Shown here: positions 1 through 7,907 of the stretch, in pieces
How positions within the stretch are numbered: position 1 is the stretch's first letter
Layout of the letters: each line of letters begins with the position of its first letter
Assembly: GCA_964653075.1 (NCBI GenBank)
Contig: CAZZAX010000006.1
Location: 1 to 64,000 of the forward strand
DNA from: NIOZ-UU13 sp964653075
Lineage (GTDB): Bacteria > Planctomycetota > Phycisphaerae > Sedimentisphaerales > Anaerobacaceae
Reading direction: 5' to 3'
Length of the DNA stretch: 64,000 nt
Program-made: the position numbers and the translations under genes
The notes under the pieces: model-generated
Database searches by the model: none
Told to the model about the DNA's origin: nothing
The model's input: only the letters and a program-made list of their open reading frames with translations

Positions 1-157
1 GGCTTCACAAGGATTTGCTGCGGAAAAGCTTAGGAGAAAACCCCTAAGTTTGAAAGTGATTCAGCCTTGACTGTGTGAGTAAAAAGGCTATACTTAATCC
101 AAGTGGCCCTTGTTTCGAGGAGATCACCGGCTCCATTTTCGATGCTATTGACCAGAC

Positions 158-436
158 CTATTGAAGAACATCCAAAATCTTCTTCTCGGTCAGATTCGCC
201 AGCTGTTTCTTTACTTTTCCCTGCCATCTTCGAGGCATGGTATGGAACAGTTCTGTTATCAGATTCCCCTGGCCGTTATCGCGCGTCTTAAGAGAGACCA
301 TATACTTGGTACGGCTAAAAAATTCTTTATAGAACAGAGTGCACCAGCTTCCCACAAGAACAACGTTTTTCAGGATACCTGCCTTGTCCAATCGGTGCAG
401 AACTTCTACACATAATTCATACTGACTCTTTTCCAC
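158..436 (-). pseudogene. nucleotidyltransferase-like protein with internal deletion
   Basis: The 92-residue reading frame starts like a nucleotidyltransferase-fold protein. It has a helix followed by VLVGSWCTLFYKEFF near residues 26-40 (the GS-containing loop) and then SLKTRD. In relatives I recall, the acidic strand carrying the catalytic Asp pair comes next. Here the sequence jumps straight to a basic tail (MPRRWQGKVKKQL) that looks like the normal C-terminus, so the catalytic core appears to have been deleted in frame. The start overlaps the end of the upstream 105-aa gene by 20 bp, so the two are translationally coupled. Family assignment is from memory and moderate. The alternative is a genuine small protein that keeps only the ends. 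Confidence 0.5.
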
Positions 437-734
437 GTAGGATACCCTTTAGGAATTTGATCTGTTTCTTTAACTCGGACAGCAATTTTCTGTATCTGGC
501 CCGGTATTCTTTGGCCTGTTCATATCCTTTTACTTCCTCATCGGAGAGCTTCCCTTTGTAAATGAATCTGACCTTGCCTTTTTCTCTGGCTTGTAGGTAG
601 TAATATTCATGCCCCTTTATTCTCTTTTTTACCAGAGAACCTTTGGGCAGTTTGGCCAGCTCCCTCTCATAATCCTTTTTCATTGCAATAGAATTGGCAA
701 GCTCTTCTCTCAGTACGCTTTTTATGACCTTCAT
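417..734 (-). CDS. small basic coiled-coil protein, upstream partner of the nucleotidyltransferase remnant
   Basis: This is a 105-residue, strongly basic protein with no signal peptide or membrane segment. An N-terminal helix (residues 1-30) is followed by a short beta-rich piece (KKRIKGHEYYYLQAREKGK, about 37-55) and a long Lys/Arg/Glu helix (65-105) likely to form a coiled coil. The beta piece resembles the conserved YYYL.R..GK.. core of small uncharacterised proteins found beside nucleotidyltransferases. Overlap with the following gene and two copies of an inverted-repeat operator 27-121 bp upstream of the ATG suggest an autoregulated two-gene module of antitoxin/toxin type. I do not recognise a named family, and the partner appears inactivated. 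Confidence 0.6.
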   Translation of the reverse strand: MKVIKSVLREELANSIAMKKDYERELAKLPKGSLVKKRIKGHEYYYLQAREKGKVRFIYKGKLSDEEVKGYEQAKEYRARYRKLLSELKKQIKFLKGILRGKESV

Positions 735-760
735 ATCACAACCTCAGATAGACAAAAATA

Positions 761-855
761 GTTACCATACATTCTTCATTATATTATACTTTGTATGGTA
801 ACCAAAGTCAATAGTTACCATACAACCATGTATATTTTAGCAAATGTATGGTAAC
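761..855. promoter_or_regulatory. duplicated inverted-repeat operator
   Basis: Four copies of the 10-mer GTTACCATAC or its complement occur at 761-770, 793-802, 814-823 and 846-855, in alternating orientation. They form two identical inverted-repeat units (arms 10 bp, 22 bp between arms), and the second unit is displaced by exactly 53 bp. Same-face spacing (32 bp within a unit, 53 bp between units, near 3 and 5 helical turns) fits cooperative repressor binding. The array lies just upstream of the 105-aa gene. Confidence 0.6.
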
Positions 856-1293
856 AATCAGCCACAATAATAATATTGCCAAACCGGTTATAACCTACAA
901 CCGACGCAGGCAGCGATTCCCCAAGCCCGCTTAACAGCACATTCGGCCATATGTTCTTGGCACATAGGGCCTTTTGAACGATACCTCAGCCAAAGGGCCT
1001 CAGGTTGATCTTCTGATTTTACAGAAGGCAAAAAAAAGGGTTCTTCCGGGAAATGAGTATGTGCAATCGGCATTTCGGACGACCGAGAAAAATCGTTCGG
1101 GGCCCCAGAGGCAAAAATTTTCCCCCAGCAACCCAAATTTGAGCCTCTGCCCAAACGATTTTTCTCTCCAAAGCACCCCAGAGATCTGATCTGCCAGGTT
1201 CACCAACTCATTATTCGGAAGAACCAAAAAAAGAAGGTATTGGGACTTCGGCCAAGTGACCCATCCTTGAACAACCAGGTAGAAACATACCGT
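856..1293. other. intergenic region with an imperfect long hairpin
   Basis: There is no convincing gene; the overlapping 60-90 codon frames on both strands arise from the inverted repeat. The notable structure is a hairpin at 1085-1166. Its outer stem pairs 1085-1100 with 1151-1166 (one mismatch), its inner stem is CAGAGGC with GCCTCTG, and its loop is about 17 nt. It lies about 130 bp downstream of the AbiEii stop codon on the minus strand. It may be an mRNA 3' structure or a palindromic repeat unit; there is no clear U tract. Confidence 0.45.
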
Positions 1294-2106
1294 CTATGAG
1301 CCTGCGTCTAATAATGTAATTAAATTCTGTTTAGTTAGAATTTTCAAATCCTCCTGTCTTTCAATGAAGGGATGGACATCTGCAATAACCTTATGCCAGT
1401 CATATTGAGAAACTCTAAGAGCAATTTCCTTTCTCCAGTTAGTCGCCGTCATTTCCGGTACTGACAAGCCGGTCTGTTTTAAGGCATTATTTAATAGCAC
1501 AATATTTGGCTCAGGCCAGGTCCTATCCGAAAGATACCACATCAAGTCATACATATCTCTACCCTTGATATATTTGCGTGTAAGTAGGGCATGGAGTTTG
1601 CCAGCAAGCAAAGAGCCTTTGTCATAATGCTGCAAGTTCAACAGGCAATGCCTTCTCACAATACTCGTTTCCAGATTGGCTCCAGAAGGCGGATTTGTAT
1701 CGATTTCTACTTTGATTGAAATAACCTCTGAACGGTGAGGCGACAGGCCAATATCAAAAAGTAAGCCCTCAAATTTAATAAATGCTGACTTAACTGTTTT
1801 TTCGGTCTTTACCTTAACGAATACAGAATAATCTTCTGCCTGGAAACCGGCCTTGGCTTTTTTCATAAGTCCCGTAAAACTATCCTCAATAGCCGGCTCT
1901 GCAAGAGAAAAATCCAGCTCCTCAGAGAAGCGCCGCATCTGATACAGGAACCTCAAGGCCGTTCCACCAACAAAAACCCAATTTACAAAAGCCCCGTTTT
2001 CCTGTAGGCTCTCAAGAAATCTTGCCTGAAGATATTCACGAATAATACATCTGGCAAGATTTATATCCTCAATTGCCTCAATCAGTTGCCTTAAATAATC
2101 TTTCAT
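1294..2106 (-). CDS. abiEii: AbiEii/AbiGii-family nucleotidyltransferase (toxin)
   Basis: This 270-residue protein of the AbiEii (type IV toxin-antitoxin) nucleotidyltransferase family has the hallmark GGTALRFLY at residues 47-55, followed by RRFSEELDFSL at 58-68. The second metal-binding Asp (D65) is present. The first position of the usual DLD is Glu (E63), a conservative change that may alter activity. Downstream are KGRDMYDLMWYL (about 182-193) and a helical C-terminus, as in the family. The start overlaps the stop of the AbiEi gene by 4 bp (ATGA), typical of translational coupling. Family members are reported as GTP-binding nucleotidyltransferases linked to phage abortive infection. Substrate and activity here are inferred only. 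Confidence 0.87.
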   Translation of the reverse strand: MKDYLRQLIEAIEDINLARCIIREYLQARFLESLQENGAFVNWVFVGGTALRFLYQMRRFSEELDFSLAEPAIEDSFTGLMKKAKAGFQAEDYSVFVKVKTEKTVKSAFIKFEGLLFDIGLSPHRSEVISIKVEIDTNPPSGANLETSIVRRHCLLNLQHYDKGSLLAGKLHALLTRKYIKGRDMYDLMWYLSDRTWPEPNIVLLNNALKQTGLSVPEMTATNWRKEIALRVSQYDWHKVIADVHPFIERQEDLKILTKQNLITLLDAGS

Positions 2107-2735
2107 AGCTCAACACCTTGGCCTCTGTTGATAATTCTTACGATATTTTGAAAGGCCCGTTTGAGCTTTGGGATCTGGGATCTGACCGCAAATTCTCTCA
2201 GGACCGTTTTATCAATTTGCTCAACGTTTTGAATTCTCAGCTCTTTAATAAAATCCTCTTTATCGCCACCGGGCGTCAAATACACAAGATCGAGCATTGC
2301 CTTTTCCGGCCGGGAAATAAATGTCGTTTGTCCTGCCGTTAATTCGATCTGCTGATATCCCCAAAAGAAACTCTTATTGATGTGCCTGAACTCAAATCTG
2401 CCAAGTGGCGTTTCGATTAGCCGTGGCCTGCCGGTAGTGACGCTCGTAACCACAGGTACAAACTCAGGGATCAAACCATAGAAGGCCAGGGCCGACTGAA
2501 GACTCACATACGAAGCGCTCTTGAGATTGTTTGCAATAGAGAATGGTTCCGGCTTGATCTTTCTATATGGCCCTGCCAGGGTATATAGCCCTTTATGCAG
2601 CTTGATGAGCCTTCCTGTCTTTACCCACCGGCTAAGCTGAAGCCTGATTTGTGCCAGATTGCCCCCGGCAGCCAGAAACCTGGTCTTAAAACATGGCAGG
2701 TCCGCAACTTGATTTAATAAATCTACATACTTCAT
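2103..2735 (-). CDS. abiEi: AbiEi-family antitoxin / transcriptional regulator
   Basis: This 210-residue protein has an N-terminal winged-helix region (residues about 1-58, ending in KLHKGLYTLAGPYR) and a C-terminal AbiEi domain with SYVSLQSALAFYGLIPE (about 76-92) and ISRPEKAMLDLVYL (about 142-155). In the family this protein represses its own promoter and counteracts the AbiEii toxin. It sits directly upstream of the toxin gene with a 4-bp overlap. A perfect 24-bp palindrome only six bases upstream of its start codon is the obvious autoregulatory site. Length is normal for the family and the frame is intact. Confidence 0.87.
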   Translation of the reverse strand: MKYVDLLNQVADLPCFKTRFLAAGGNLAQIRLQLSRWVKTGRLIKLHKGLYTLAGPYRKIKPEPFSIANNLKSASYVSLQSALAFYGLIPEFVPVVTSVTTGRPRLIETPLGRFEFRHINKSFFWGYQQIELTAGQTTFISRPEKAMLDLVYLTPGGDKEDFIKELRIQNVEQIDKTVLREFAVRSQIPKLKRAFQNIVRIINRGQGVEL

Positions 2736-2740
2736 TGCAA

Positions 2741-2764
2741 TATTTTATCATATATGATAAAATA
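2741..2764. promoter_or_regulatory. perfect 24-bp palindromic operator of the abiE pair
   Basis: The half-site TATTTTATCATA is followed immediately by its exact complement. The palindrome is flanked by direct copies of TGCAATAT at about 2736-2743 and 2766-2773. It covers the ribosome-binding and probable -10 region of abiEi, so binding there would block transcription or leader access. This matches known negative autoregulation by AbiEi-type antitoxins at inverted repeats; the binding itself is inferred. Confidence 0.65.
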
Positions 2765-2922
2765 CTGCAATATATATCGGCTAATAAAAGACGAAAATTT
2801 AGTCTTAAAATAGCTTTTTTAGAAGCTAAAATTGATAATACTAACGATGCTGCTTAAAGATATGTCAATCGTAAACGCCTGTTTCCCGGCCCTCATGGCA
2901 TCGCAGGCGTAAGTGCTTGCAC

Positions 2923-3405
2923 AATAAGGACTGCTATGAGGCCATTCTCGTCAAGTACAAAGGAACCTCAAAAACTCATTTTTTTTTGTTAACACATCCA
3001 GTCTGCTCCCGCAGAATCATCCCGAAATTCCGATCATGCAGCTACTTATTCTGCTATACATGCTTTGGGCTATCTGCCCTGCACAAGTTAATGTTTCAAA
3101 TTATCGCAAATGGGAGCTACAATCTTAGGGCATACTCTAGGAGCGTGTCCGAGTATTCGCTCTCAAAATACATAAGTCTTTGGCAACAAAGAACTTAATG
3201 TTTTTGGGCCCAAAGCAACTAAGTCTTTTATCTGCAAGTAGTTATGAATTCAAAAGCCTATTACTCGGACAGACTCCTAGCGCTACAGTCCTTATACATA
3301 GTCTTCCCATTGCTAAAGTGCTGCATATCAAGTCTTTAAGAATCTTTCTGCTTACCATCTCACAATTAAGAATTTACCAAGTTGTTTTTCTTTTTTTTGC
3401 CCTCG
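2923..3405. repeat. dispersed 341-bp repeat, copy 1 (interrupted)
   Basis: Apart from a 140-bp interruption (3138-3277), this stretch is nearly identical to 41162-41502. I see one substitution (CTGCATATC versus CTGCGTATC) and a two-base difference in a T run. Homology starts sharply at AATAAGGACTGC and ends sharply at GCCCTCG. No protein is recognisable and the ends are not inverted repeats. A much more diverged relative seems to lie at about 14386-14560. Near identity implies recent spread or gene conversion. Confidence 0.8.
3140..3277. mobile_element. 138-bp MITE-like element with TA target duplication
   Basis: This is the segment missing from copy 2 of the host repeat. Its ends are inverted repeats: left GGAGCGTGTCCGAGTATT, right (complement) GGAGTCTGTCCGAGTAAT, 15 of 18 matching. 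It is bounded by TA on each side (3138-3139 and 3278-3279), while the empty site in copy 2 has a single TA (41377-41378). TA duplication is characteristic of the IS630/Tc1-mariner superfamily. The element has no coding capacity and would depend on a transposase elsewhere. Confidence 0.8.
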
Positions 3406-3436
3406 CCCAAAACGGGGCGGAAAAAAGAAAAACAAC
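3381..3436. repeat. long hairpin at the repeat / IS110 junction
   Basis: The arm GTTGTTTTTCTTTTTT at 3381-3396 is complementary to 3421-3436. Between them a shorter GC stem (CGCCC with GGGCG, about 3405-3418) can also pair. The structure starts in the dispersed repeat and ends 12 bp from the stop of the IS110 transposase. It could act as a transcription barrier or mark the element boundary. Confidence 0.5.
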
Positions 3437-3448
3437 AGCCGAATCAAC

Positions 3449-4531
3449 TCAAACCCTTACTGCATTGAGATCATACAAACATCCATCGCAAAGCATCCGC
3501 CATAGGTGTATCGCTATACGTTTGGCAAGGCCAACTATAGCCTTATTACCATTGCCGGTATTACGCAAAAGACGATTGTATATCTGACGGGCATAGGGAT
3601 CCCTGCGATGCCATGCCCATGCAGCCTGGATTAGCACCGCCCGCAGTTGCCGACGGCCGGTCTTGGTTATTGGTCCCTGACAGCAGGTATTGCCACTTTG
3701 GCTGATCCTGGGACAAAGGCCGAGATATTTACTCACTTGTTTAGGCTGACTGAACCGGGTTATATCAAGCATCTCTGCTCGAAACTCCCAAGCAACTATA
3801 TTGCCTACACCAGGATGAGATTTAAATATCTTTATCGCCGCGCTATGACGTTCACTGCTAAATATCTGGCGAAGCTCGGATTTGGTTTGAGCTATCTTCC
3901 TGGAAAAGAACTCATACTCATCAAGATATTGATCAAGAGCAAACCTCAGTTCACTGCATATATCCATCTTTCGAAGTTTGCAGAGCACAACCTTGCTCCA
4001 GCCACCCCCGGGCCAAGCAATGCCATACTGCAAAAGAAAACTCTTGATCTGCTGCATAACACGTTTACGCTTGGACATCAGTTGGTCACGCAGCCGTACT
4101 ACTTGCCTGTCTGATTCCTGCTGTTCTGTAGGAATCGTTATATACGTCAAAAGCCCCTTAGCTGCATATTCCGCCAGCTGCTGACAATCAAGACGGTCAG
4201 TTTTACCTGCGGAATCCACCATGCGAGGTGTCTTGGTGGCCGCTACTACTTCGGCAGGGAAACCGGCCGATCGTAATAAACGGACAAGGCCATAACCTGT
4301 GGGACCCGCCTCATATACCACATTTTTCAAAGAGCAACGTACTTGCTGGAGGTCATGCAATAGTCTGGTATTATCCGAAGACATCGAGTATACACATCCA
4401 ATACGACCGTCAAAATACACTGCTACATGATACTGATCCTTATGAACATCAACACCAACATGGAGTTCATCTTCATCCGTGAAATGATTCTCCTTGAACC
4501 AGCTTGCCTTTTTCGTTAATCTTTTTCTCAT
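3449..4531 (-). CDS. IS110-family transposase (DEDD), element 1
   Basis: This 360-residue recombinase of the IS110 family has an N-terminal RuvC-like DEDD domain with the acidic residues visible: D28 (VGVDVHKD), E74 (YEAGPTGYG), D112 and D115 (KTDRLDCQQLA). A central helical section follows, then the C-terminal transposase_20 domain (SHPGVGNIVAWEF, then LGLCPRISQSG with the serine expected in the active site). I start at 4531 because AAGGAG (4544 to 4539) is 7 nt from that ATG but only 1 nt from the ATG at 4537. The frame looks intact. IS110 enzymes are guided by a bridge RNA encoded in a non-coding end, most likely the spacer upstream (from 4532). Confidence 0.9.
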   Translation of the reverse strand: MRKRLTKKASWFKENHFTDEDELHVGVDVHKDQYHVAVYFDGRIGCVYSMSSDNTRLLHDLQQVRCSLKNVVYEAGPTGYGLVRLLRSAGFPAEVVAATKTPRMVDSAGKTDRLDCQQLAEYAAKGLLTYITIPTEQQESDRQVVRLRDQLMSKRKRVMQQIKSFLLQYGIAWPGGGWSKVVLCKLRKMDICSELRFALDQYLDEYEFFSRKIAQTKSELRQIFSSERHSAAIKIFKSHPGVGNIVAWEFRAEMLDITRFSQPKQVSKYLGLCPRISQSGNTCCQGPITKTGRRQLRAVLIQAAWAWHRRDPYARQIYNRLLRNTGNGNKAIVGLAKRIAIHLWRMLCDGCLYDLNAVRV

Positions 4532-5205
4532 GGTCATTCTCCTTAAATTGAGGTTGAAAAATAATTAACAATAACCAATTCGAGAGAATGGCCTACATAT
4601 TATCTTATGAGTACACCCTTGACCATAGTGTTAAGCCGTAGTCCGCACACATCGTAAGTCTATTGTTAATAATGACTTACGCGCATTTCCTTTAGCAGGC
4701 TTTGTCATTTCCGGGCCATCGGGCCTTAAGTTGATGGTCTGGTCTTATCCTTGCAGATCTCAGCTATCTGGCGTCCATTTAGGGATCATATTGGGTTCGT
4801 TTAGGGTCTATTTGGGGTCTATTTAAGGCCCCTGCCCCCGAATCTTCGGCCATTATGGGGGTGATCTAGCCTATTAATGGGGCAGAAATTTTACGATTCT
4901 CAGGTTTTATCAGGTCCTTTTTGGGGCTATCAGGGGGCTCCGGCTGCCGGTATTTTCGATAATAAAACTGACCCAAAACCGACCTTTGGGGTCTTTGCTT
5001 TTTTGTGATTGGCGACTTGATATGCGGCGATAAGTCCCTTTAATATAGATACTTATATGGCCATGCTGTGGCTATGAGAGGCGGTCATTTGTCTTATAAC
5101 CTCAGGTTTGCTTGAACTCCTTCACTTGCCATTGGTCTGACCCGGAATTATGTACCAACATTGATTAGAGAGTTATCCACATTCTTTATCCTGCAATCCG
5201 CCAAG
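4532..5205. other. spacer upstream of IS110 element 1; candidate bridge-RNA end
   Basis: There is no gene. The first ~200 bp upstream of the transposase start is the expected location of an IS110 left end and bridge RNA. It contains GGTCATTCTC near 4533 complemented by GAGAGAATGGCC near 4583-4594, and an inverted pair TATTGTTAATAATGA near 4662. Beyond about 4740 lies GC-skewed sequence with short direct repeats (GGGTCTATTTGGGGTCTATT, about 4804-4823). I cannot fix the element end. The RNA assignment rests on family knowledge and position. Confidence 0.35.
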
Positions 5206-5210
5206 CTCCG

Positions 5211-5690
5211 CTACGCTCCGGATGGCGGATTGTAACCGGCCGCAAAGGCCTCAGGCGTCATGTAACCCAAGTCGCTGTGAGGACGATGATTATTATATTC
5301 CATCCGCCAATTCTCAAAAATTTCCTTTGCTTCCTTAACCGAATAAAATACTTCACGGTTTAAAACATCATCACGCAGCGTGCCGTTGAACGACTTGATG
5401 TAGCCGTTCTCCCACGGACAACCGGGTGCAACGTACAGTGTCTCAATGTGATTTCTTTTAAGCCATTTTTTAATCGCATTTGCAATAAACTCAGGCCCGT
5501 TATCACTGCGGATAAACTTCGATACTCCGCGAACCATGAACAAATACTCCAATATCGCAATTACATACCCGGCCTGGATAGATCGGCCCACCTCAATGGC
5601 CAGACTTTCACGCGTAAACTCATCCAGCACCATCAGCAGCTTAAGCCTGCCGCTGTTATTTCCCTTACCACAGAAAATACAAACATTCGT
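5211..5690 (-). pseudogene. IS3-family transposase OrfB, C-terminal remnant
   Basis: Only the last ~155 codons of an rve/integrase-core transposase remain. Visible motifs are LDEFTRESLAIEV, IRSDNGPEFIA (second catalytic Asp), WENGYIKSFNGTLRDDVL (catalytic Glu) and YNNHRPHSDLGYMTPEAFA. The frame can be read back from the ATG at 5633 to about 5690, where it meets an in-frame TAA. The HTH region and the first catalytic Asp are missing, so it is inactive. Just past the stop, CAATCCGCC (5194-5202) and GGCGGATTG (5224-5232) form a hairpin. Confidence 0.85.
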
Positions 5691-5699
5691 GGCAGGTTT

Positions 5700-7248
5700 G
5701 TCATCAATTTACATTTTTTGTCCGGTGAATATTTTTCCATAATTATCTATTCTCCAATCTAAACTTATAACTTCAACTGTGCACCTTGGGCACAAGCTCA
5801 GGACAGGCAGGATTGGGTTTGAATTGGCTTTGTATTGGGTTTGATTGGGTTTGTTTTTGACTTTCGTCAGACTGATGAAAATTGTATAATTCATTGTTGT
5901 TAAATTAGTTACGTTCATTTGGACAATTGGTGAATTGGGTTTGTTTTTACGAAAAGTGACAGAACTTTTCGCAATTTTTCCTTTGATTAACTGACTTTTT
6001 TTACTATTTGACTGAATATTTACCATTGTTTATTGACCCCTAAGGGGTAAATTATTGATTATTCTGGATCCCCGATTATGACATTCGAGGACAAACTTAA
6101 CTCGGCCTGCTGGCCGGGGAGGGAAAAAACTCTCCCTCTATAATTAGACGTACCTGCGTGTTTGATACGAAAATTCGGGGATTTTGTGAGGAGTGAATCA
6201 GTATAAGTGCTTATGAGGAAAAGGATTAAAAATTTTTTAGAAATTTTGAAATTTGTCGGAAATTACCAGCGTTTTTTGTCGAAAATTTTTCGTTTTTCGT
6301 TGTGTGAGTTTATTTTAAAGATGAAAATAAAGCTGGCGCATCAAATTAGTTAATACAGCTAATATAGAAAAGAATAAAGCGCTGAAAAAAGTGGTATAAA
6401 ATTGGCCTAAAATGGATAGAAAATGAGAAAAATTGGTTTTTTTGTGCCGAAATTAGCAGAAAATCGCAGAAAATCGGTACATATTCGAAATTAATATATA
6501 GTTAAACTGGGCGGCATGGGTAATTGTGGGCTTAATGAGTATATTATCGGACGTTGCGGTGTTTGGTGGTGGGGAATGGTTAGGTGGGGTGGGGATTGTA
6601 AATGATTATTGATGAATGACTATTGATTATTTTCTGGATTCCTGCTTCCACAGGAATGACGAGTTATGTAGTATTTCTACCCCCCTGCTGCGAGTCAAGC
6701 TAGAAAAACTCGGGGATAAACTCCGGCCAGCATGAACATCGTACGGTCAAGCAGACGCGAAGCCCCCGACAGGAAAGCAAGGAGGCTACCATCGGGAGTA
6801 AATTCCGGAGTGATTTAAACTAGTGCGAACCGCAGGCAGCACAACGCAGAGGATGGACGATGGAGGAAATATCGAATATTCAACAAGGAATGATGAATAT
6901 CGAAGGGAAGCATTTTTACCGGAGGCCAGCAAGAGGAACATTTAGTATTACGAAGTCCTGTTGGACGTAGTAAATAAAAATAGTACCGAACCGAAGGTAG
7001 AAATGCCCCCTGTTTTAGGACAAGGCAGTGGTTCTCGGGAGTAAACTCAAAACTAATGAAGGTGTGCGGTGCACATAATTACCGTCTTGAGCGGACAAGC
7101 GATGCTTGATACTGGATAATAGTAATCTCACTACCTGTTAATGACATCTAGCGCGGGTGAGGCAAGAAATATTTTATGTTTTTCCAATAATTGGTTTAGG
7201 TATAAGGTAATTCTTAGTTCACTACCTGTTAATAACATCTAGCGCGGG
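5700..7248. other. long spacer with low-complexity and dispersed repeat sequence
   Basis: I find no convincing gene. At 5812-5855 the sequence repeats ATTGGGTTTG imperfectly; read on the minus strand this gives a KPNQTQ-like frame (5709-6026) of a type I regard as non-coding repeat. 6200-6500 is AT-rich. Between 6690 and 7080 the phrase CGGGAGTAAACTC or close variants recurs (about 6711, 6800, 7037) among GC-rich blocks, which might indicate a structured RNA or an IS remnant that I cannot name. Short phrases near 6030-6070 recur near 14260-14285. Confidence 0.4.
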
Positions 7249-7249
7249 T
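7129..7249. repeat. pair of 30-bp direct repeats
   Basis: A 30-base sequence beginning CACTACCTGTTAA and ending CTAGCGCGGGT occurs at 7129-7158 and 7220-7249. The copies differ by one base and are offset by 91 bp. With only two copies and no third unit, this is not a CRISPR array. It could be a duplicated junction left by recombination or excision. Confidence 0.7.
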
Positions 7250-7602
7250 TGGGAGGAGAAGATAAGCGAATTATCGAATTAGAGATTAGAGAATTGGAAA
7301 GAAATATCGAATCCTTCGACTACGCACCTTGGGCACAAGCTCAGGGTGAAGAATTATATAGCATTTCCAAGGACTCCATTCTTTGCTACGGTGTTTGTAT
7401 GATAGTTGTTGATGGAAAGTGTTTAGAAGGTGTTGGTGTTGAGCCTGATATCGTGGTGCCTTTTGACGTGCGTTTTTCCGCAGGCAGGGATGTTCAGTTG
7501 GAGCGAGCAAAAGACGAGATGGTGAAAGTAATTGAAGCCTCACACTTATCATTGTGGGAAAATCACAAAAGAGTTACCACTTCGTGTATGAAGGGATTTT
7601 AA
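7249..7602 (+). pseudogene. S41 (tail-specific) peptidase C-terminal fragment
   Basis: The open frame has no plausible ATG start. Residues from about 46 onward (CMIVVDGKCLEGVGVEPDI, then VPFDVRFSAGRDVQLERA) match the conserved tail of S41 family peptidases, where EGVGVEPDI.VPFD.R...G.D.QLERA precedes the end of the protein. The catalytic Ser/Lys domain and the PDZ domain are absent. The N-terminal part reads through repeat-like sequence (FDYAPWAQAQGEE) of a kind also seen near 5780. This is best read as a truncated gene end stranded by rearrangement. Confidence 0.65.
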
Positions 7603-7607
7603 CTAAA

Positions 7608-7627
7608 GTGTGTCATTAATGACACAC
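7608..7627. promoter_or_regulatory. perfect 20-bp palindrome
   Basis: GTGTGTCATT is followed directly by its complement, six bases after the stop of the S41 fragment. GTGTCGTGCGTGACCC-like sequence on the other strand follows at once (7629-7645). There is no T tract, so a protein-binding site is as likely as a terminator. Confidence 0.4.
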
Positions 7628-7743
7628 AGTGGGTCACGCACGACACAGTAAAGCCCCTTGTAGCGGTTTGTCATCCATTGCCACTTTTACACCTATTTTC
7701 TGCTATGATAATAACTTACAGAAATTTTCATAGTAAAACCCTC

Positions 7744-7763
7744 TTTGGTACGCTTTTTGCAAA
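7744..7763 (+). promoter_or_regulatory. putative sigma-54 promoter for the LamG/ABC-2 operon
   Basis: TTTGGTACGCTTTTTGCAAA fits the -24/-12 consensus TGGYACG-N4-TTGCA, with the invariant GG (7747-7748) and GC (7759-7760) separated by exactly 10 bases. The predicted start near 7772 leaves a leader of about 135 nt before the LamG gene at 7908. A sigma-54 promoter would need an enhancer-binding activator; none is encoded nearby. Confidence 0.6.
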
Positions 7764-7907
7764 TATGAATGACAAAACAGCTTAGGCAGCGAGAAGTGAG
7801 TTCTTTGAAATATGAAAAATTGGGGAAAGATAACAATTACATAGAATCTATTGAAATAGAAAATCCTTAGTCAAAATATAAAATTGTCTTAGAGGGAAGG
7901 AATTAAT

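Noticed and set aside
2917..3587. Small plus-strand frames in the dispersed repeat and across the IS110 end
   Set aside because: The copy at 41162 lacks the same continuation, the frame crosses the MITE and transposase antisense sequence, and no protein family is recognisable.
5709..6026. 105-codon minus-strand frame with KPNQTQ-like text
   Set aside because: It comes from an imperfect ATTGGGTTTG repeat; the low-complexity text resembles spurious frames from intergenic repeats.
6690..7080. Possible group II intron
   Set aside because: No recognisable domain V hairpin and no reverse transcriptase frame nearby.
7129..7249. Possible CRISPR repeats
   Set aside because: Only two units, no further repeat-spacer periodicity and no cas genes in the window.
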